Under the pieces are notes generated by a model that saw only the letters and a list, made by a program, of their open reading frames with translations, did no database searches and had not been told where the DNA came from. Below, in pieces: positions 34,463-43,416 of a DNA stretch of 64,000 nucleotides (positions are counted from its first letter, which is position 1; every line of letters starts with the position of its first letter). The position numbers and the translations under genes are program-made. This DNA is from Actinomadura_E scrupuli (GTDB lineage: Bacteria > Actinomycetota > Actinomycetes > Streptosporangiales > Streptosporangiaceae): the NCBI RefSeq assembly GCF_050971785.1, contig NZ_JBPCCU010000002.1, forward strand, positions 124,001-188,000, in the 5' to 3' direction.

Positions 34463-35137
34463 ATGCGGCTAGCCCCCCGAGCCCCCGGATCCTCCCGGCG
34501 CGACCTGGCCTACACGCTGCGGCTGCCTGAGGGCGCCGACCCCGACCGGGTGACCGAGCTGCTCCAGCGGTACGACCCGTACGCGCGGCGGCGCCGCCGG
34601 ACCATCAAGCTGACCGGCAGCGGGGCCACGCTCAGGCTGCGCGGTGCGGAGCTGGTGGTCCCGCCGGCCGAGGACGTCCTGGCGCGGGCACTGCGGCACC
34701 ATCTGGGCGGCTCGTGGCTGGTGCCGCCGCCCGCACCGGACGGGGACCAGGAGCCGCTGCAGGACCTGGCCCGGGTCTTCGTCCCGCGCAAGCTGCTGGC
34801 CGCCGAGCTGGCCACGCTGCTGCGTCCGGTGCTGCCCGGGGTGGCGATCCGGGACGATCCCAAGCTGGAGCTGTTCTGGTTCGACGACGAGGACAGCGAG
34901 CTGACGATCTCGGCCTGGGTCGTCCGGGACCGGGCGCTGCTGCCGCCCGCGGTGAACGCGCTGCGGGACGCCGAGGCGGTGTACGAAGTGGGCATCGATG
35001 ACGTCAACGGGCCCACGCCGGTGACCGCCGGGGAGACCTGGCGGATCGTCGAGCTTCTGCAGCGTGAGCTCGGCGGCGTGGCCGTCGACCGTTACGGCTT
35101 CCGTCTCACCGGTCCCACGGACCTCATGCCTCGCTGA
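34463..35137 (+). CDS. Orphan protein, related to the next gene
   Basis: A 224-residue soluble protein, 12 bases downstream of dcd and probably co-transcribed. No known domain is recognised. Its C-terminus ends RYGFRLTGPTDLMPR, similar to the end of the following protein (DGYRITRPEDLIPR), and both have the pattern of long beta strands with few Cys, so the two are distant paralogues or share a domain. Confidence 0.65.
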   Translation: MRLAPRAPGSSRRDLAYTLRLPEGADPDRVTELLQRYDPYARRRRRTIKLTGSGATLRLRGAELVVPPAEDVLARALRHHLGGSWLVPPPAPDGDQEPLQDLARVFVPRKLLAAELATLLRPVLPGVAIRDDPKLELFWFDDEDSELTISAWVVRDRALLPPAVNALRDAEAVYEVGIDDVNGPTPVTAGETWRIVELLQRELGGVAVDRYGFRLTGPTDLMPR

Positions 35138-35189
35138 ATTCACTCTGGACGTCGTCCGAACCCGGGAGTGGCGCGTCACACCCCATGTG

Positions 35190-35948
35190 ATGGCTCTTAT
35201 CGATGGGGCTGCCCGCCGTGTACGCCGCGGGTCCACCCTCCTGCTTCCCTACGTTCCCGAACCCGAGCACGTACTGGAGACCGTACGGCTGTTCCATCCG
35301 GCCGCCGAGCAGCGCGGCGACACGATCCGCACTGTGGACGGCATCGCGCTGCGCGGCCCCTTCTCGATCACCCCGCGGGTGGCGCGGCGGGCGGGCATCC
35401 CGCCCGGCTGGCCGGTGGCGTACGTCAGCAGACGCGGCGCCGAGCTGGTGCCGGGGCTGGCGCACCGGATGGGCGGCCGGTGGTTCCATGACGGCCGGCC
35501 GATCCGGAGACGGGATGCCGACCACCACCGGGCGACCGTGTATCTGCCGGTACGGCCCGAGCCCGCCTCGCTCGGCGAGCTGCTGGGACCGTACGCGTCG
35601 GCGGTGACGGGTTCCCGGGAGCTGACCGAGGCCGAGGACGTGGTGATGTTCGGCGGGATCGCCTATGCCCAGGTGAAGGGCGGCGATGTGGAGCTGTACG
35701 TCGGGGCGCGCATCGCCGGGGTGGTGCGGCCCGCGGCCGGGCGGCCGTACGCTCTGGGCGCGCTGCGGGAGGTGCCGGGGCTGCTGACCTGCGATCTCGC
35801 CGAGGCCGAGGTGCCGGCGCGGGTGCCCGCCGAGCTGGCCATGGACGTCGCGCAGGCGTCGCTGGCCATCGCGGAGGCGTACGGGGGCGTGACTCTGGAC
35901 CTGGACGGCTACCGCATCACCAGGCCCGAGGACCTGATCCCCCGCTGA
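35190..35948 (+). CDS. Orphan protein, paralogue-like partner of the previous gene
   Basis: A 252-residue soluble protein. ATG 35190 (or GTG 35187) is chosen as the first start after the stop of the previous gene. It contains LLPYVPEPEHVLETVRLFHP near the N-terminus, resembling LRLPEGADPDRVTELLQRYD of its neighbour, and the same DLxPR C-terminal end. No catalytic motif is visible. The dcd-orphan-orphan cluster is likely one operon. Confidence 0.6.
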   Translation: MALIDGAARRVRRGSTLLLPYVPEPEHVLETVRLFHPAAEQRGDTIRTVDGIALRGPFSITPRVARRAGIPPGWPVAYVSRRGAELVPGLAHRMGGRWFHDGRPIRRRDADHHRATVYLPVRPEPASLGELLGPYASAVTGSRELTEAEDVVMFGGIAYAQVKGGDVELYVGARIAGVVRPAAGRPYALGALREVPGLLTCDLAEAEVPARVPAELAMDVAQASLAIAEAYGGVTLDLDGYRITRPEDLIPR

Positions 35949-36037
35949 CCGGAGCGCCCCACGGCCCGGCTCGATCACGAGGCCCGGGTAATCGTCGAGC
36001 GCCCGTCCCCGGGGGGAGACGGGCGCTGACGATCGGG

Positions 36038-38179
36038 TCATTCGGCCGCGACGGGCTCCTTGCTGGGCTCGCCCTTGACGGACTTGATCAGCAGCTGGGA
36101 GACGTCGACGACCTCCAGCGACTCCTTGGCCTCGCCGGAGTTCTTCTTCTCGTTGATCGCGTCGCCCAGCATCACCAGGCAGAACGGGCAGGCGGTCGAG
36201 ACGGTGTCGGGGTTGGTCTCCAGCGCCTCGTCGACCCGCTCGGTGTTGATGCGCTTGCCGATGCGCTCTTCCATCCACATCCGGGCACCGCCGGCGCCGC
36301 AGCAGAAGCCCCGGTCCTTGTGCCGGTGCATCTCCTGCGTCTTCACCCCGGGCACCTTGGCCATGATGTCGCGCGGCTGCTTGTAGACCTTGTTGTGCCG
36401 GCCCAGGAAGCAGGGGTCGTGGTAGGTGATGTTCTCGTTGATCGGCGTGACCGGCACGAGCTTGCCCTCGTCGACCAGCTTGGCCAGCAGCTGGCTGTGG
36501 TGGACCACCTCGTAGGAGCCGCCGAGCTGGGGGTACTCGTTGGCGAGGGTGTTGAAGCAGTGCGGGCAGGTCGCCACAATCTTCTTGACGCCGGCCTCGT
36601 TGAGGGTCTCGACGTTCTGCTGGGCGAGCATCTGGAAGACGAACTCCATGCCCAGGCGGCGGGCCGGGTCGCCGGTGCAGGCCTCCGCCGGGCCGAGCAC
36701 CGCGTACTTGACGCCGGCGATGTGCAGCAGCTCGGCGACGGCCTTGGTGGTCTTCTTGGCGCGGTCCTCCAGGGCACCGGCGCAGCCGACCCAGAAGAGG
36801 TACTCGGTGTCCTCGGGCATCGTGTCCTCGACGACGGGCACCTCGAAGTCGAGCTCCTCGATCCACTCGAGCCGCTTCATCTCGGACATGCCCCACGGGT
36901 TGCCCTTGTTCTCGAGGTTCTTCAGCATCACCCCCGCCTCGGAGGGGAACGAGGACTCGATCATGACCTGGAAACGGCGCATGTCGAGGATGTGGTCGAT
37001 GTGCTCGATGTCGACCGGGCACTGCTCGACGCAGGCACCGCAGTTGGTGCAGGACCAGAGCACGTCGGGGTCGATGACGCCGCCCACGTCGGCGCCGCCG
37101 ACCAGCGGGCGCTCGGCCTCGGCCTTGACGGCGTCGGGCAGCTTCTCCCGCTCCTCGTCGGAGCCGGCCAGGATGTAGGGCGCCTTGGCGAAGGCGTGGT
37201 CGCGCAGGTCCAGGATGAGCATCTTCGGCGACAGCGGCTTGCCGGTGTTCCAGGCGGGGCACTGGGACTGGCAGCGCCCGCACTCGGTGCAGGTGGCGAA
37301 GTCCAGGAAGCCCTTCCAGGTGAAGTCCTCGATCTTGCCGCGGCCGAAGACGTCGGTGTCCGGGTCGGCCTCCTCGAAGTCGAGGAGCTTGCCGTCGCTC
37401 ATCATCGGCTGGGCGGCGCCCAGGCCGTCCGGCCGCCGCTTGAACAGGACGTTGACCGGCGCCAGGAAGATGTGCAGGTGCTTGGAGTTCACCACGATGA
37501 CCAGGAAGACCAGCATGACGCCGATGTGCAGCAGCAGGCCGACCTTCTCGAGGAGCTCGAGGGTGTCGTGGCTCAGCCCGTCCATCAGCTTGCCGACGCC
37601 GATCGAGACGAACGCCCCGCTCTTGTACGGCAGGTTGCCGATGGCGGCAGCGGCGCCGCGGAAGAAGATCATCGTCCACAGGACGTTGAAGATCATGATC
37701 AGGATGACCCAGGCGCCGCCGGTGTGCGAGCCCTTGAACCGGGACCCGCGGTCCAGCTTCTTCGGCGAGTTCGTGACCCGGATGATCGCGAAGGTGATGA
37801 GGCCCAGCAGGCACATCACGGCGATGAAGTCCTGGACGAACCCGACGAACGGCCAGGTCCCGATGAGCGGGATGTGGAACTTCATGTCCGCGAACAGCGC
37901 GCCGTAGGCCTCGAGGTAGACCGAGGCCAGAAGGATGAACGCCCACATGACGAAGAAGTGGGCCAGGCCCGCCACGGTCCACTTGAGCAGCTTGCGCTGC
38001 CCGAGGACCTCGACGACCTCTGCCTCGACGTCTCCCTTGGGGTCACGCTTGACCGTGAGGACGCGGTCGGGCGCGGGCTGGCCGCTCTTGGCCAGCCGGT
38101 ACAGGAACAGCACTCGCCGACCCGCGACCGCCAAGGCGAGCGCCGTACCGGCGAGCCCTATGAGCATTACAAGCCACAC
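36038..38179 (-). CDS. Membrane (Fe-S)-binding oxidoreductase with CCG domains
   Basis: A 713-residue protein with an N-terminal membrane part of five or six helices resembling a NarI-type cytochrome b subunit (GLAHFFVMWAFILLASVYLE and later GLLLHIGVMLVFLVIVV with candidate heme His). Two 4Fe-4S motifs follow, CTECGRCQSQCP and CTNCGACVEQCP, then two CCG domains (HDPCFLGRHN, GFCCGAGGARMW, ATCPHCFNTL, ACPFCLVML). This is the HdrD/GlpC-like heterodisulfide-reductase-related family, widespread in actinomycetes and probably moving electrons between the membrane quinone pool and a dehydrogenase. Exact partner unknown. Confidence 0.9.
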   Translation of the reverse strand: MWLVMLIGLAGTALALAVAGRRVLFLYRLAKSGQPAPDRVLTVKRDPKGDVEAEVVEVLGQRKLLKWTVAGLAHFFVMWAFILLASVYLEAYGALFADMKFHIPLIGTWPFVGFVQDFIAVMCLLGLITFAIIRVTNSPKKLDRGSRFKGSHTGGAWVILIMIFNVLWTMIFFRGAAAAIGNLPYKSGAFVSIGVGKLMDGLSHDTLELLEKVGLLLHIGVMLVFLVIVVNSKHLHIFLAPVNVLFKRRPDGLGAAQPMMSDGKLLDFEEADPDTDVFGRGKIEDFTWKGFLDFATCTECGRCQSQCPAWNTGKPLSPKMLILDLRDHAFAKAPYILAGSDEEREKLPDAVKAEAERPLVGGADVGGVIDPDVLWSCTNCGACVEQCPVDIEHIDHILDMRRFQVMIESSFPSEAGVMLKNLENKGNPWGMSEMKRLEWIEELDFEVPVVEDTMPEDTEYLFWVGCAGALEDRAKKTTKAVAELLHIAGVKYAVLGPAEACTGDPARRLGMEFVFQMLAQQNVETLNEAGVKKIVATCPHCFNTLANEYPQLGGSYEVVHHSQLLAKLVDEGKLVPVTPINENITYHDPCFLGRHNKVYKQPRDIMAKVPGVKTQEMHRHKDRGFCCGAGGARMWMEERIGKRINTERVDEALETNPDTVSTACPFCLVMLGDAINEKKNSGEAKESLEVVDVSQLLIKSVKGEPSKEPVAAE

Positions 38180-38605
38180 AGTTCCGTCCTCCTTGGCAGG
38201 GCTACCGCGGTACGGCCGTTGGCTGTCAGCGTAGGACTCGCGACAGACAGTTCTTCATCCGGGGTCCAGATACTACTCGCGGGTAGCTACAGGTGTCACA
38301 ACCAGCGACGAGCCCGCTTCACCGGCCCGGGCCCTTCCTCCATGCCCAACTAGAACCGGATTCAACGCGGGGGCAGTGTGAGGCTTACGACACATATGTG
38401 TCAACCGATAACGGTGGTGCTCGACGGCCCCGATGGGCCAGGGAGCCCCGCGTGTCCGGGCGGCTACCCAAACGGTCTTGGCTGACGATCTCCCGGTGGT
38501 TAGAGTCCCTGCACCTGGTGTCGGGCGGACGGCGCGGACCCGAGACCGGCCACCCCTATTGGTCCCGGGTGCCGTCGAGGCCCGGGCGAGCTCATGGAGC
38601 GACAG
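38180..38605. other. Divergent promoter region with a 14-bp palindrome
   Basis: Lies between the Fe-S oxidoreductase gene (leftward) and the secreted paralogues (rightward). It contains the perfect palindrome GACACATATGTGTC at 38389-38402 and smaller inverted repeats (TACCGCGGTA near 38207; CTAC-N6-GTAG near 38272). No gene is supported. Confidence 0.5.
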
Positions 38606-39334
38606 ATGAGGGCACTCCCGCGTCCGCTGGTCCGAGCCGCGGTCGGCCTGGCCGCCGTCGCTACGGTGATCGGCGTCAGCGCGTCCCCCGCCGCGGCCGA
38701 CAACACCTACCACCCCGCCGAGAGCGACTTCGCCGACTGCCCGGCGAAACCGGCCGACGCCCAGGGCACCTGGACGTGCTACGTCATGACGACCGTCGGC
38801 GGAGTCGTACGCCTGGACAAGATGAGCGCGAACCTCACCGCCCCCTGGCGGCTGACCGTGGCCCAGGGGCAGGTCACCGGGGGCGCCAAGATCGCCAAGG
38901 TGGGCGGCCTGTCCGCCGACCCCGTCCCGTTCGTGTCCGGCGTGCCCGGCACCCCGTTCGTGACGCCGCACCCGACCGGCTGGAAGCTCCAGCCGTACGC
39001 GACCGGGCACGTCACCCCGGGCCTGACCATCCCCGCGTCGGTGGGCGTCAAGATACGCATCATCGGCACCGGCCTGGGCGAGACCTGCTACGTCGGCGGC
39101 GACACCACGCCGATCGTGATCAAGCCCAAGGTCTCCTGGTGGCTCCCCTGGCTGTTCGACGCCACTCCCATGATCAAGACCCAGGTCTACGACGACGTGT
39201 ACTCCCTCGGCGCGGCCTCGGGCTGCTCCAACGCCGCCACCACGTTCACGGTCAACACGCTGATCGGGCTGCCGGCCAACGCCACCAGCAACTACGCCCA
39301 GTTCCAGTGGGCACTGCGGCACAAGACGTACTGA
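38606..39334 (+). CDS. Secreted protein, tandem paralogue 1
   Basis: A 242-residue protein with a signal peptide ending near AAA-DN (SPAAADN). The mature protein begins with YHPAESDFADCPAKPA and has GTWTCYVMT, GTPFVTPHPTGWK and four further conserved Cys shared with the next gene. Predicted all-beta, small and secreted; no family function known. ATG 38606 is preferred over ATG 38594 because of the GGAGCG site just ahead. Confidence 0.75.
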   Translation: MRALPRPLVRAAVGLAAVATVIGVSASPAAADNTYHPAESDFADCPAKPADAQGTWTCYVMTTVGGVVRLDKMSANLTAPWRLTVAQGQVTGGAKIAKVGGLSADPVPFVSGVPGTPFVTPHPTGWKLQPYATGHVTPGLTIPASVGVKIRIIGTGLGETCYVGGDTTPIVIKPKVSWWLPWLFDATPMIKTQVYDDVYSLGAASGCSNAATTFTVNTLIGLPANATSNYAQFQWALRHKTY

Positions 39335-39374
39335 CCCACCCCGGACCCACCCCGGACCAGACGCAGGAGCTCCG

Positions 39375-40106
39375 ATGCTTCGATCAGTACGCAGGGCCGC
39401 CCTCGGCCTGGCGGCGGCGGTGGCGGCGCTGACCCTCGCCGGGACCGTCTCCGCGACCCCGGCGCTGGCGGACAACGCCTATCACCCCTCCGAGGCAGAC
39501 TTCGCCGACTGCCCGGCGCTGCCGGCGGGCGCCGTCTCGGGCACCTGGAACTGCTACGTGATGACCGCTCTCGACGGGACCTTCCAGCTCAACCTGATGG
39601 GAGCCCACCTCGACCAGCCGCTGCGGGTGACGGTCGCCCAGGGGCGGACGCTGACCGGCGGCACCGTCGCCACGTGGGGCGGCATCACGGGCGATCCGCT
39701 GCCGCTGGTGGTGGGGATCGCCGGCACCCCGTTCGAGACTCCCGACCCGAAGGGCTGGAAGGTCCAGCTCTACGGCACCGGCCTGGTCAAGCCGGGCGCG
39801 GTCCTTCCGTACCTCTTCGGGGTCAAGGCGAGGATCATCGGCGCCGGGCTGAGCGATCACTGCTTCATCGGCAACGAGCTCGAGCCCGTGGTCGTGCGCC
39901 CGCAGCTCAACTGGGCGATCCCCGCCGTCTTCGACGGGGTGGGGATGCTCAAGGTGCAGGCCGACTCGCTGTTCGCGATGCCGAACGCGCTCGGCTGCGG
40001 CGACCTCGCCGCGGAGCTGAGGGTCAACGCCTTCGTGGGGCTGCCCGCTCCGGCGACCGCCGACCGGCTCATCGCCCGGTGGGCCGTCCGGCACCGGTCC
40101 TACTGA
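39375..40106 (+). CDS. Secreted protein, tandem paralogue 2
   Basis: A 243-residue homologue of the preceding gene: signal peptide ending LADN, then YHPSEADFADCPALPAG, GTWNCYVMT, GTPFETPDPKGWK and the terminal pattern AVRHRSY (LRHKTY in paralogue 1). A ribosome binding site CAGGAG lies upstream. It follows 40 bases after paralogue 1 and should be co-transcribed. The pair arose by local duplication. Confidence 0.78.
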   Translation: MLRSVRRAALGLAAAVAALTLAGTVSATPALADNAYHPSEADFADCPALPAGAVSGTWNCYVMTALDGTFQLNLMGAHLDQPLRVTVAQGRTLTGGTVATWGGITGDPLPLVVGIAGTPFETPDPKGWKVQLYGTGLVKPGAVLPYLFGVKARIIGAGLSDHCFIGNELEPVVVRPQLNWAIPAVFDGVGMLKVQADSLFAMPNALGCGDLAAELRVNAFVGLPAPATADRLIARWAVRHRSY

Positions 40107-40181
40107 CGTCCGCATCCCCCGGTACGGCCCGTACCGCCGGCCCCGTGACGGGTTCGGCGGTACGGTCCGGACTTCGCCGGC

Positions 40182-40289
40182 TCAAGGCTCTTCGGTCTCG
40201 TCACCACAGGTGACCCACAGGGGAAGTCCGCCGGTGTTGATCGTGTGGCACATGTCGTCCTCACAGAGTTCGGGGAACCGTGTGCCCAC
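40182..40289 (-). CDS. Possible Cys-rich micro-protein (35 residues)
   Basis: A short frame reading GTRFPELCEDDMCHTINTGG then LPLWVTCGDETEEP, with Cys in a C-x4-C-x13-C pattern and an acidic end. GTG 40289 lacks a good ribosome binding site; an internal ATG at 40253 has GAGG at suitable spacing and would give 23 residues. The upstream 40300-40340 is AT-rich for this genome and promoter-like. It could be a RiPP precursor or a small metal-binding protein, or chance. Confidence 0.35.
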   Translation of the reverse strand: MGTRFPELCEDDMCHTINTGGLPLWVTCGDETEEP

Positions 40290-40351
40290 GACCTTGCAAC
40301 ACCGTGACGGGATAAAACACGTATAAATACCCAAAGCGGACAGGCTTCGGG

Positions 40352-41539
40352 TCAGCCCCTCGGAGACCCGGGCGGGTTCGCGCGGACCGGCTTGTCGTCG
40401 GTCCACCCGGCGGTCTTGGTGGCGTCCCAGTACAGCAGGGTGCCGGGCTTGGCCCAGGCGTTCGCCCCGGTGCCCCGGACCGCCACGGTCTGGTCGGTGA
40501 GCAGGATGCCCGTCGCCGGGTTCACGATGATCTGCCGTTCCGAGGTGCCCAGCGCGTTGGTCTCCCTCATGCCGATGCCCTGGCCCGTCCGCCCCAGCGG
40601 GTCGGTCACCTGTCCCAGCGAGCGCACGCCCTTCAGCCCGGCGAGGATCTTGTACGCGGCGGCGCGCACGGCGGGCTTCACCGGCATCTCCCGAAGCAGC
40701 CCGGTGGTCACCTGGAACAGCCACGGGTCACGGGCCATCGGGTCCCCGCTCGACTCGGTGCCGTGCCCCGCGTAGCCCTGCAGGATCCGCCGCTTCAACC
40801 CGGCCGGATCGGCCGGCAGGGCCTGCAGCTCCGCGACCGTCACGTTCCGGCCCGCCAGGTCGAAGACCTTGTCGCCGAGGTTGGTCTGGCCGCCGAACGG
40901 CTTGCGCGGAGCCGACTCCAGCAGGAGTCTGCCGACCGCCTTGGGGTTGCCGGCCTTCGGCTTGCCGACCGTCACCTGCCAGCTGGCCGGCGACCCGTCC
41001 TGCTGCCAGGCCGCCTTGTCCGCGGCGGTGAGCGGCGCCGCGCCGAGGCCCTGGTCGACGAACCGGCTCTCCCCCTTGGGCGAGCGGGCCGTCCACTGCT
41101 GGTGGCCGCTGCGGTCGGCGACCAAATATCTGACCTTGGTGCCGACCAGGTTGACGTGGCCGTACTCCCCGGCGACGTACCAGTACGCGCCGCCCGCGGC
41201 CGGGGCCTTCAGCGACGACTCGGCCGCCGAGAGCAGCACCGTGCGAGCGGACAGCGTCGTGGTGGCCGGGGCGGGCACCGCCCGGTCCACGCTCTCGCCG
41301 CCGGTCCCGGTGGTGGCGACCACCAGGGCGGCGGCCGCGGCGGCCCCGACCAGTCCCAGGCCCCAGAGCGAGCGTACGGCGCGCCGCGAGTGGCGGGGGG
41401 CCCGGTCGCCGGTCCGGTCCGCGGGCCCGGCCATCGCCCTGGCCAGTTCCGTCGCGCGGGTGCCGTCCGGGATCGGCGCGGCGGGGTCGAGGTGTGCCGG
41501 ACGGGCTTCGGCCAGCGCCTGCAGCGGATCGCGCATCAT
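40352..41539 (-). CDS. CU044_5270 family protein, copy 2
   Basis: A 395-residue protein: cytoplasmic N-terminus, Arg-rich stretch (RHSRRAVRSLWG), one transmembrane helix (about residues 55-72) and a large extracytoplasmic part ending VNPATGILLTDQTVAVRG and GTLLYWDATKTAGWTDDKPV. It overlaps the ECF sigma gene upstream by 4 bases. The C-terminal segment is shared with copy 3 (GWTDDKP) and with the decayed fragment at 45362. Confidence 0.82.
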   Translation of the reverse strand: MMRDPLQALAEARPAHLDPAAPIPDGTRATELARAMAGPADRTGDRAPRHSRRAVRSLWGLGLVGAAAAAALVVATTGTGGESVDRAVPAPATTTLSARTVLLSAAESSLKAPAAGGAYWYVAGEYGHVNLVGTKVRYLVADRSGHQQWTARSPKGESRFVDQGLGAAPLTAADKAAWQQDGSPASWQVTVGKPKAGNPKAVGRLLLESAPRKPFGGQTNLGDKVFDLAGRNVTVAELQALPADPAGLKRRILQGYAGHGTESSGDPMARDPWLFQVTTGLLREMPVKPAVRAAAYKILAGLKGVRSLGQVTDPLGRTGQGIGMRETNALGTSERQIIVNPATGILLTDQTVAVRGTGANAWAKPGTLLYWDATKTAGWTDDKPVRANPPGSPRG

Positions 41540-42087
41540 GAGAGTTCCTTCTGTGTGATCGGGATCGGACGGCGCACGGGCCGGGCCGGCTCACCGGGCC
41601 GTTCCATCGCCTGCTCGGTCAGCGCGACGAGCCGTTTGCGGGCCCGGTGCAGCCGAACCCGCAGCGCCGCCGGTGTGCAGCCGACGACCGTGGCGGCGTC
41701 CTGTGGCGTCAGCCCCTGCCAGGCGATCAGGATCAGGATCTCCCGGTCGTCGTCGGCCAGCTCCGCCATCGCCCGCAGCACCGCGAGCCGTTCGGCCACG
41801 TGCTCGGCGATGTCGGCCCCCCGCGGTTCACCCCAGCCGCGCTGCTCGGCGGCGAACGACTCGCGGCGTACCTGCGCGCGGATGTCGTCGCGCAGGACGT
41901 TGCGGGCCACGCCCAGCAACCATGGCAGCGGCGGCTCGGGCACATCGCCGAGGCGCCGCCAGGCGATGGCGAACGTCTCGCTCACCACCTCGTCGGCGAC
42001 CTGCCGGCCCGCCCGGCTGACCACGTAGGCCCACACGCGCTGGCGGCAGTCGTCGTACATCGCGGTGAAACGTTCGGCGTCGGTCAC
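41536..42087 (-). CDS. ECF RNA polymerase sigma factor, copy 2
   Basis: A 183-residue sigma factor starting at GTG 42087. Region 2 (ADEVVSETFAIAWRRL; LPWLLGVARNVLRDDIRAQ) and region 4 (LADDDREILILIAWQGLTP; GCTPAALRVRLHRARKRL) are complete. It forms the second sigma/CU044_5270 module with the downstream gene. Confidence 0.9.
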   Translation of the reverse strand: MTDAERFTAMYDDCRQRVWAYVVSRAGRQVADEVVSETFAIAWRRLGDVPEPPLPWLLGVARNVLRDDIRAQVRRESFAAEQRGWGEPRGADIAEHVAERLAVLRAMAELADDDREILILIAWQGLTPQDAATVVGCTPAALRVRLHRARKRLVALTEQAMERPGEPARPVRRPIPITQKELS

Positions 42088-42183
42088 CGCCCACCCCCAT
42101 CCGTTCCGGTGTACATGTCACCAGGAAGTGGTCTCAGATCCCCCATCGTTACCAGGGGTTTTCGGGTTCTTCGTCCCGGACGC

Positions 42184-42227
42184 GAAGAAGCCACCGCGGA
42201 CCCGTGCTGGGTCCGGGTGGCCTCTTC
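42184..42227. terminator. Long imperfect hairpin terminator
   Basis: GAAGAAGCCACC...GGACCC pairs with GGGTCC...GGTGGCCTCTTC around a 5-base loop. It lies just downstream of the third CU044_5270 gene (minus strand) and ahead of the second sigma gene, separating the two modules. Confidence 0.7.
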
Positions 42228-42237
42228 GCCGTGGCCC

Positions 42238-43416
42238 CTACGGGGTGGGCGGGTGCGGCTTGTCGTCCGTCCAGCCGTTGGCCTGGTAGACCGAGTGGGC
42301 GAAGACCGTCCCCGGGGGGAAGCCCTCGGTCGTGCCGGCGGGCTTCAGCGCGACCTCTTCGCTCGCCAGGGCCCGTCCGCTCTCCCGGTCGATGATCAGC
42401 CGATGCTGGACCACACCGTTGTAGGTCGAGCGTTCGTTGATCGCGATCGCCGTTCCCGACCGGCCTGCCGGGTCCTTGACGGTGCCGATCACGGTGACGC
42501 CGGGCAGCTTGGAGAGCATGCGGTAGGCCGCGGCCCGGACGGCGGGCTTGGCCGGCATGCCCATCACCAGGCCGCTGGAGACGGTGAACAGCCACACGTC
42601 GGCGGACATGGCCTGACCGCTGGACTCGGTGCCATGCCCCTTGTACATCGAGAGCAGGTAGGCCTTGAGCCGGCCCGGATCGGCGGGAAGTGCGAGCAGG
42701 TCCTTCATCGTGACGTTCTTCGGGCCGATCGCGTAGATCGCGTCCCCCGGGCCGGTCGGGTCGGTGCGGCCGCCGGTGACCTTGCCGGGCGGCCGGATCG
42801 GGACCTGCTTGCCGGCGACGCCCCGATTGATCATCTTCACCATGGCCGGTGAGCCCGCCCGCTTCCAGGCCGCCGCGTCGGCCACGGTCAGCGGCTTGAC
42901 CCCGAGCTCCTGCCGCCACGACCAGCTGGTGCCGTGCACCGGCTCCCGGGCCAGCCACATGTCGTCCGTGCTGCCCTCGCTCAGCAGGTAGGGATTCGCC
43001 TGCGTGCCGACGCGCAGCACCCAGGACGACCGCGTCGAGGTGTGCCAGTAGCGGCCCGTCGTCTGGGGCTGCAGGTCCGCCTTTGCCGCCGCGGCCAGCA
43101 GGACCTGACCCGCCGACAGCTGCACCTCCCGGGTGGGCGTGGCGCCGGTCCCGCTCGGGCTCGTGCCCGAGGTCACGGCCATGGCGATGGCGACCGTGGC
43201 GGCGGCCGCGGTCAGGCCCAGTCCCGCCACGGCGGGCCAGGGCGACCGGAGACCACGGCGCCGGCCCCGGCTCTCGGACGGGGTGTGCGACAAGGTATGC
43301 GAGGCGGTGTGCGATCGGGTGTGCGCCGCCAGCCGGGCCCGTGCCGCCGCGACGACCTCCGGGGAAGGAGCCGGCTCGGCCTCGTGGCGGTCCCGCAGCA
43401 TCTTGATCTCATCCAT
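42238..43416 (-). CDS. CU044_5270 family protein, copy 3
   Basis: A 392-residue member of the same family as 9546 and 40352: N-terminal MDEIKMLRDRHEAEPAPSP, repeat-like HTRSHTASHTLSHTPSE stretch, transmembrane helix near residues 60-82, extracytoplasmic domain with GWTDDKPHPPTP at the end. It overlaps the sigma gene by 8 bases. The N-terminal segment resembles that of copy 1 (MDLLRDLRDTEP), consistent with a conserved contact to the partner sigma factor. Confidence 0.82.
   Translation of the reverse strand: MDEIKMLRDRHEAEPAPSPEVVAAARARLAAHTRSHTASHTLSHTPSESRGRRRGLRSPWPAVAGLGLTAAAATVAIAMAVTSGTSPSGTGATPTREVQLSAGQVLLAAAAKADLQPQTTGRYWHTSTRSSWVLRVGTQANPYLLSEGSTDDMWLAREPVHGTSWSWRQELGVKPLTVADAAAWKRAGSPAMVKMINRGVAGKQVPIRPPGKVTGGRTDPTGPGDAIYAIGPKNVTMKDLLALPADPGRLKAYLLSMYKGHGTESSGQAMSADVWLFTVSSGLVMGMPAKPAVRAAAYRMLSKLPGVTVIGTVKDPAGRSGTAIAINERSTYNGVVQHRLIIDRESGRALASEEVALKPAGTTEGFPPGTVFAHSVYQANGWTDDKPHPPTP

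Noticed and set aside
35124..37982. 952-codon minus-strand frame partly overlapping the Fe-S oxidoreductase in another frame
   Set aside because: Arg/Gly/Ala-rich translation in the wrong frame of the real gene, running across unrelated genes.
36320..38353. 677-codon open frame opposite the Fe-S oxidoreductase
   Set aside because: Repeated Val/Gly/Asp/His-rich pseudo-translation typical of the complement of a high-GC gene; the opposite strand carries clear Fe-S motifs.
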